This document shows, in pieces, positions 58,151 to 64,000 of a stretch of DNA of 64,000 nucleotides. The stretch spans positions 17,161,435-17,225,434 of the forward strand of contig CM034389.1 of NCBI GenBank assembly GCA_019925095.2, in the 5' to 3' direction. Both the position numbers and the translations under genes were made by a program. This DNA comes from Dendrolimus kikuchii (Eukaryota; Arthropoda; Insecta; Lepidoptera; Lasiocampidae). The notes under the pieces were generated by a model. The model was not told where the DNA came from and did no database searches. It worked only from the letters and a program-made list of their open reading frames with translations. Within the stretch, counting starts at the first letter, position 1. Every line of letters begins with the position of its first letter.

Positions 58151-58967
58151 CAGAACTGCAAACACTAGTCACAATTATGAAAGATGACTGTCAGGCGAGA
58201 GGCTTATATTTGAATGCGAAGAAAACAAAGGTTATGGTGTTTGAAAGAGAAGAAACCAGAACGAATGCAAGGACAATGGTCGATGATGTTATGCTGGAGC
58301 AAGTGAATGAGTTTGTATATTTTGGATGTGCTTTTAGCAGGGATGGAAGGTACACCGCTGATATAGAAAGAAGAGTGAATTTGGGGAATAGCGTGAATGG
58401 AGAGTTAGGTAAACTACTAGGCGCTAAGAACCTCAGCCAGAAGGCCCAGCTCAGCTTGCCATATACAACGCGGTGCTGGTACCTACGCTCACGTATGGTA
58501 GCGAGAGTTGGGTATGGAAGAGAGAGCATAAAAGTAGAGTAAACGCGGTCGAGATGCGAGCACTGCGCAAAATCTGCGGAGTGACGCTCGCAGACCGCGT
58601 CCGTAATACCGAAGCAAGAAAGAGAGTTGGTCTGAAAGAGAGTCTCGGGGTGAAGGTAAGGAAAGGAATGCTCCGGTGGTTCGGGCACGTGGAAAGAATG
58701 CATGATGAAAGAATGACTAAACAGATATACAATGCAAAAGTGGATGGATGCAGAAGTCGTGAAAGGCCACGACACACCTTCCATGATCAAATTGATCGTG
58801 TACTAGCAGAAGGTGATGTCAGGAGCCTTAAGAACAGACGAGCGTGCATGACAAGAGTTATGAATTTCAAAGAAGCAAGTGAGGTGTGTAAGAATAAGCC
58901 TGAATGGCGCTCTGTTGTTCGTGCCTACCCCGCAAGGGAACTGACTTGAAGTTATGTATGTATGTAT
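58151..58967 (+). mobile_element. RTE-type LINE, longest copy, 11-bp target duplication
   Basis: C-terminal half of the ORF in two frames: LQTLVTIMKDDCQARGLYLN, KVMVFEREETRT, MLEQVNEFVYFGCAFSRDG (to about 58460), then after a frameshift VPTLTYGSESWVWKREHKS, RKGMLRWFGHVERMHDERM and VVRAYPAREL (to 58949), and (TATG)n. GAAGTTCTTTT at 58140-58150 and 58968-58978 is the target duplication. Serves as reference for the other fragments. Confidence 0.92.
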
Positions 58968-59013
58968 GAAGTTCTTTTGTTTACTTCGTGTTTAAAATTT
59001 AAAAACAACCTAT

Positions 59014-59385
59014 TGTTATCGTCCTTATTTTATGGCCGTCATTAGTGTCGAACTAATCCTTGTTTTTATTGCATTGCGTCGAAGCTTGCCAGATGTGCGG
59101 ATTGTCTCGGTGAACGCGGCCCCTTTGTCGGTATTATACAGTTTAGTATAAAATAAAACAATGCCCGAACGGAGGGGTGGGGCAGTCGAGCAAGGATTAC
59201 GATACGAGTAAGACGTACATTCGATAAGCGATATAGTGACGGACATTGCGCGTGTTATTGAATCGTGCAGTTGTACTAGTAGTGTCTAGCTATATTTGTA
59301 CCTATGTTATACGTGTTTGTATATTTCTAATAAACTCTAGTAATTCCAACAGCATTTTAATTCGAGTCCTGCGTAACTCGTAACA
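59014..59385 (+). repeat. Possible solo LTR
   Basis: TGTTATCGTCC to CTCGTAACA (372 bp, TGTTA...TAACA), with AATAAA near 59328, GC-richer than its surroundings. No internal retrotransposon sequence adjoins it, and the flanks CCTAT and ATACA do not match, so the call is tentative. Confidence 0.45.
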
Positions 59386-59968
59386 ATACATAAAATTGTA
59401 TAGTGCAAGGATTTTTTCATAGTTATAATTGTTTTTAGTGAATAATTAATTCAATAAACCGCACTTTATGCGGAGGCAATTCATGGTTGACCTAGAGATA
59501 CGCTATGATGGCTCAGCGTTGCATACTCTGTGCACTCCATCTCCAAAACACAAAAAAAGTTTTAAAATAAAATTTGTAAGGAATATACGCTGTACAACTT
59601 TTATAATACATGCGAATATCCTTTACTGCATTAGAAGCGAGATATTGACAAAAAACCGTATTTTGCAAACTTTGACTTTAGTATATCTTAAGATGCAGGC
59701 ACGAGTTTTTATAAAACTCTTGGAGACTTAAAATATCAAAATAAAGATCTTTACAGGTTTTATAACTTATTGGCTTTCTAGGTGAAACCCCTAAGGCTTG
59801 ATTTGCGGCTTAATATGGAAATTTTAATGACGATCGGTTCATTTTCAAATCCGTAAAGTAAGGAACAAACAAATAATAAACAAACTAGTCACTTGCAAAT
59901 TTTTATATCGGTACGGATTAATAGTAAAAAAATCGGTACAATCATCCAGTTCATTCAATTTTAAACAA

Positions 59969-61059
59969 TCCCTATTAATATTATAAATGCAAAAGTTAAC
60001 GCCCGTCTGTCTGTTACGCTTTCACAGAAAAACTGCTGAACCGATTTGGCTGATATAAATATACCCTAACTTATATATATATTAGGGTGGCGCAAACAAA
60101 CCGACTTTTTTTTGAGTCTCGAGTGAAAACAATGTTAGTTTTTGATGTTTTAAGAACTCCCTCCCTCCAAAGTATAACTCAAATTTTTTTTAAGAGGTCG
60201 TACCAAATTTTTTAAGGTTTCAAAAATCGCCAAAAACTGTTTTTTTTTATTCAAATTTTTATCTCGTTACGGTATAATTTTATAGACCAAAAAATAATAC
60301 GTTTCTGAAAGTTTCAGTTCAAAATTTGAATTTTAAAAGGTCGCTCATCATTTTTTAAAATTTACTAGTGCATTACTCGCTCAAAAAATCTAAAGTAATT
60401 TTCTAAAGTTTTTTTTTCGATGCCGAGGATGAACATAGGATACTTTTCATCCCGAAAAATGAGATAGTTTCCGGGATATAAGTATATTTTTCCGTTTGGC
60501 TGTTATACTTTCACGGAAAACAATTGGACCGATTTGGCTGATATTCGATATATATTTAAGTTCAATAGCTAGGATGGATATAGGATACTTTTCATCCCGG
60601 AAAAGGGATAGATTTATGTAAAGGTTGTCTCAGAAATTAGAGAGGTAGGTTTTTTTGTATTTTTTCTAGTTTACTGATAAATAAAACTAGGACGATTTGA
60701 AATACGGGATGAAGTTTTGTATGGGAGACCAATCATTTCTCAAGTTTAAAGATATAAAAAATCATCATCCATTAAAAAATGCGATAGTAACTCTTTTAAG
60801 CTTTCGTGAAAAAACTACTAGGAGTACTAAATCGGTATTGCTGTAATTATGTTTAAATGTAGTTTTAATATGGAAAACGGACATTAATACTTTTCATGCC
60901 GGGAGATGGTATAATTTGCGATATAAAATGAAGTGAATCTTCCGGGGGCAAATAGCACTAACATAAAAATTTGATACAATGTAACCTGTATTAATGCTTG
61001 CTCTTTAAACAAGAGGCGGGGACAGGTGTTTGACCCGCGGCCCAGCCGCGGGAAACTAG
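59969..61059 (+). mobile_element. Helitron-like element H1, complete
   Basis: Starts TCCCTATTAATATTATAAAT after an A; ends with an 8-bp hairpin CCCGCGGC-CCA-GCCGCGGG (61034-61052), AAA, CTAG before a T. About 1.09 kb including an unrelated insertion of about 350 bp at 60062-60412 (TTAGGGTGGCGCAAAC). No Rep/helicase coding, hence non-autonomous. Confidence 0.82.
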
Positions 61060-61061
61060 TA

Positions 61062-61640
61062 ATATAATAAATAAATCGGTAAATAGTTCGCGTCTGTACA
61101 ATGCATTTAAAAATGTGAAAAAACTTAGAAAGGATAATTCGGACCAAGAGATTCCGAAAATGCAATTTTTAGAATTTTTGTCTGTCTGTCTGTCAGACCA
61201 TCACGTGAAAATTATTGAATAGATTTAAATAAAACTCGATAATGAGGTAGCTTATATCCTGGGGCGTAACTTATGATACTTTTTATCCTGATAAATGATG
61301 TCGTTTCCATAAAATAAACAGATTAGCTAAGTAGATGGCGCTGCAATCGCGTTTTTTTTTTAATTCACTAACAAATACGTTGTCATAGAAAACAAGTCAT
61401 TCATTGTATTACTTTAAATCAGGTTGGCTTCGACTCATCTTTATGTTTTACTGGGCAGCTGTTTATATTATATGAACTTGGTTTCTTTGTTATTGTAGTG
61501 AATTGAACAAGAAACAGTATAAAGTTTTAGGTAATTAAAACACCTAATTAAATTTATATACATACGTTATATAGAGCTACTACCTAGGGTTTTTCACGCG
61601 GCGTAGCGGGCACCGCGGGGAAAACGCTCTTATAATTATG
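61062..61640. repeat. Interspersed repeat E, compact copy
   Basis: Colinear with the two halves of 40383-41860 without their insertions. Includes AGATGGCGCTGCAATCGCG and TACCTAGGGTTTTTCACGCG. Confidence 0.6.
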
Positions 61641-61739
61641 TGTACAGTTTTGTTAATATTTTCTGGTTTGCTGGTGCCTCTTATTAAATTTTAATTGTTT
61701 ACAAATTGTCACATAATAGCGAGAATAACAATGGCAAAA

Positions 61740-62227
61740 GAGCTTTTATTAGTAAAAACTATTTATTTAGGTCTAAAATGGCACAATCCATTAAAAAAAG
61801 TTTAATTAAAATTTATATCTGGAGCATGGCTTTATATGGATGTGAAGCATGGACAATGACACAAAGAGATCGTGATAGATTAGAAGCATTTGAAATGTGG
61901 TGTTGGAGACGCATGAAGAGAATAAGTTGGAACGAAAAGAAGACGAATGAAGAAGTACTGGATATGGTAAAAGAGAAACGCACAATTTTAAAAACTCTAG
62001 AGGAAAGAAGGGGGAAGATGTTTGGCCATTTGTTACGACATGACACCTTTTTATGCACGTTAATCGAAGGCAAAGGGGAAGCAAGCAGAGGGAAGGGAAG
62101 ACTAAGGCGAGCATTCATGGATCAAATAAAAGAAAAAGTGGGTATCGTGTCTTACATAGAAATAACACAACTGGCCCATAATAGAGAAGATTGGAGGAGG
62201 CTCCACCGACAAGAGCATAGCTCTTAA
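61740..62227 (+). pseudogene. LINE endonuclease/RT C-terminal fragment (RTE-like, another family)
   Basis: Open frame ending at 62227 with SMALYGCEAWTMTQRDRDRL, FEMWCWRRMKRISWNEKKTN, KMFGHLLRHDTF and GRLRRAFMDQIKEKVG. This is the post-RT region common in RTE-like LINE proteins. The frame is intact but only the C-terminal 160 residues are present. A divergent family from 58151-58967. Confidence 0.8.
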
Positions 62228-63419
62228 ATGATAGATAAATACAAATTGTGGGAGACTAAATTGAAAAGTTTATCATTTATTTTATTCGTTTCACAAATAT
62301 TATACTTGAAACAAGTGGCCCCGTAACCTACATAGTGTGCCTGAACCGAAACGAAACTAAAGTTATTCGGGCCCAGCGCCCATTCCGTTGTAGACGTGTC
62401 TTAACTATTTACACAGTTGTGAGGAAGCACATCGGACGCATATTTATGCATAGACAGCTATGGCTCCACAAACTAAATTCGAAATGATTATATCGCAGAA
62501 TAAATAAATGCAGAAGTTTTAGTTAGTACTTTAGTGCTCCCGTCAAAAAACGTGAATTATTTTTAAAGTGAACGGTAAACCCTATATTAGACGGTCCATT
62601 TCTGTTTTTCAATTTGGATCCAACCAAAGTAATCCATATAAACAAAAATGTGGATCATTCAATGTCATTGAATAATGTCATGTCCTTACAGCTCCTTGCC
62701 TTTCAACCAAATTGAATTATTGTGCTTCTCTGTTTATTTATTTTATGAATATGACATGTAGCGTGCATGTGGTGCGTGGGGTCTGATATGCGGTCTTTAG
62801 GAGTCTTCAAGTCAAATATTCGCTACTAATCATTTGCATTATGTAATCATATAAATGTATCGAATGTAGGATTACATTAAAACTATTATTTCATTGCATG
62901 CGCGGATCAAAAATATTGTGTACGATATTTTAAAAGCCAATAGAACAGATTAATATAGTTTTGAATACAATGTGTAGGTATTATATAAAGAGAAATAGTT
63001 TATTTAAATCATTTTAAAATAGTGCAGTTGAATTTAGTTTGGGATAACCACAAATGTGTCAACAATTGTATACATACCTATATTATCAAACTACGAAATA
63101 AAAACGATGTTCTAGGACCCAGTTCGACTATTATTATACTAAAATAATTATCTGTGTCCACACACGGCTACACTCCCGAAAGATAATGGCCGGTTCCTGT
63201 ATCTTACTATTTATTCACTTGACTTATCATTGATAGAAATTTAATATGTATATGTACAAAGCTTTCGACAAATTGTAAATATTCGTAAGGCAAATGAACG
63301 CTTAGTTAGTTAAAGGAAGCGGCCATAAATAACTACTTGTACCAGCGAAACTTCGTACGCCTAAACATTAAATTATGTAAGGATTGTTATCACAATCGTT
63401 GGCGATATATTCATCGCTA
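62228..63419. other. Unassigned sequence
   Basis: AT-rich, no recognisable gene or element. The short GC-rich segment near 62320-62420 may be untranslated sequence of the preceding LINE. Confidence 0.3.
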
Positions 63420-64000
63420 TCCCTATTAATATTATAAATGCGAGAGTAACTCTGCCTGTCTGTCTGTTACGCTTTCACGGAAAAACTACTGAACCGATTT
63501 GGCTGAAACTAAGTATATATGTATATTTCAATGCCGAGGGTGGAGAAGGGATAGTTTTTCATCTCGGACACTGGGATTGATTTATCCCAGAAATTACGAT
63601 AGATTTTTTTTTGTGATTTGCCATTTTGGTCATTTTTGGTTATTTTGATAATTTTCTTCATTTTTGTCATTTATATAGTTTGCAAATAGATGACGGCGGA
63701 TAGATAAATAAAACTAGAACGGGTTGAGGTACAGTATGAAAGTTTGTATGGGAGACCAATCATTTTTCAAGTTTAAAGATATAAAAATTCATCATCTATA
63801 AAAAAAAAGTGATAGTAACGCCATCTGTGTACCTGTTAAGGTTTCACGGAAAAACTACTAGCAGTACTGGATTGACTTTGCTGTAATATTGTTTTAAATG
63901 TAGTTTTAATATCGAAAATAGACAAATACTTTTCATGTCGGGAGATGGGATAGTTTGCGATATAAACTGAATTGAATCTTCCGGGGGTAAATAGCATTAA
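63420..64000 (+). mobile_element. Helitron-like element H1, runs off the right edge
   Basis: TCCCTATTAATATTATAAAT after an A, colinear with 59969-61059 (without its 350-bp insertion) to AATCTTCCGGGGGTAAATAG. The AT-rich TTTTGGTCATTTTTGG repeat stands at 63619-63672. Confidence 0.8.

Larger units (their letters stand above)
53527..64000 (+). other. Presumed DOT1L intron 2, repeat-filled
   Basis: No host exon recognised on the plus strand. Outside the elements listed separately, 53527-54180, 55000-55840 and 55870-56800 are AT-rich with low-complexity stretches. 56815-57015 resembles a dispersed repeat (TAATATTATAAAGAGGTAAA; GCCGCGCCGGGCCGC-like end). Confidence 0.5.

Noticed and set aside
58191..58790. 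199-codon minus-strand open frame
   Set aside because: Antisense shadow of the RTE-type LINE at 58151-58967; the plus-strand frames carry the conserved motifs.

Overview
The window looks like lepidopteran (moth or butterfly) nuclear DNA. It is AT-rich, its genes have GT-AG introns, and it is crowded with repeats of kinds common in Lepidoptera: RTE-type LINE tails ending in (TATG)n, Helitron-like elements ending in CTAG-T, an R1-clade LINE relic, a Jockey LINE and several MITEs. No species can be named from the sequence alone. Family names rest on motifs read by eye; no database search was run.

Four host genes can be built exon by exon. (1) DDX51, plus strand, 6580-15475: a complete seven-exon DEAD-box RNA helicase of 611 residues, acting in large-subunit ribosome biogenesis. 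(2) KNTC1/Rod, plus strand, 29718-36172: two exons, 1775 residues, the large subunit of the RZZ kinetochore complex. (3) ANKRD49, minus strand, 36274-37876: three exons, 236 residues, ankyrin repeats, convergent with KNTC1 so that their poly(A) regions nearly touch. (4) DOT1L/grappa, plus strand: only the first two coding exons (48757-48840 and 53486-53526). The H3K79 methyltransferase gene continues past the right edge, so 53527-64000 is probably its second intron.

The rest is repeat-derived. 1-6250 holds two old segmental duplications, one copy carrying a LINE insertion that the other lacks. DDX51 intron 3 contains a Tc1/mariner-type transposon with TA target duplication and 33-bp inverted repeats, itself split by a Jockey LINE with an 11-bp target duplication. 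15640-18945 is a nest: LINE relic, then a minus-strand Helitron interrupted by an RTE copy and bordered by a Ty3/gypsy LTR fragment. 19375-20706 has two nested pairs of inverted repeats. 22316-23714 is a decayed, intron-containing P-element-like (THAP9-type) transposase. 37.9-48.5 kb is a mosaic of MITEs, LINE tails and hairpins. 50.9-64 kb is dominated by Helitron-like elements carrying tandem repeats.

The most unusual signal is a 26-bp sequence that occurs five times (19214, 29544, 37931, 38287, and a shortened form at 43870). Each copy is flanked by its own, different, roughly 8-bp direct repeat, as if 26 bp were inserted with target-site duplication. Three copies lie close upstream of the KNTC1 and ANKRD49 start codons. 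I know of no described element this short with this structure.
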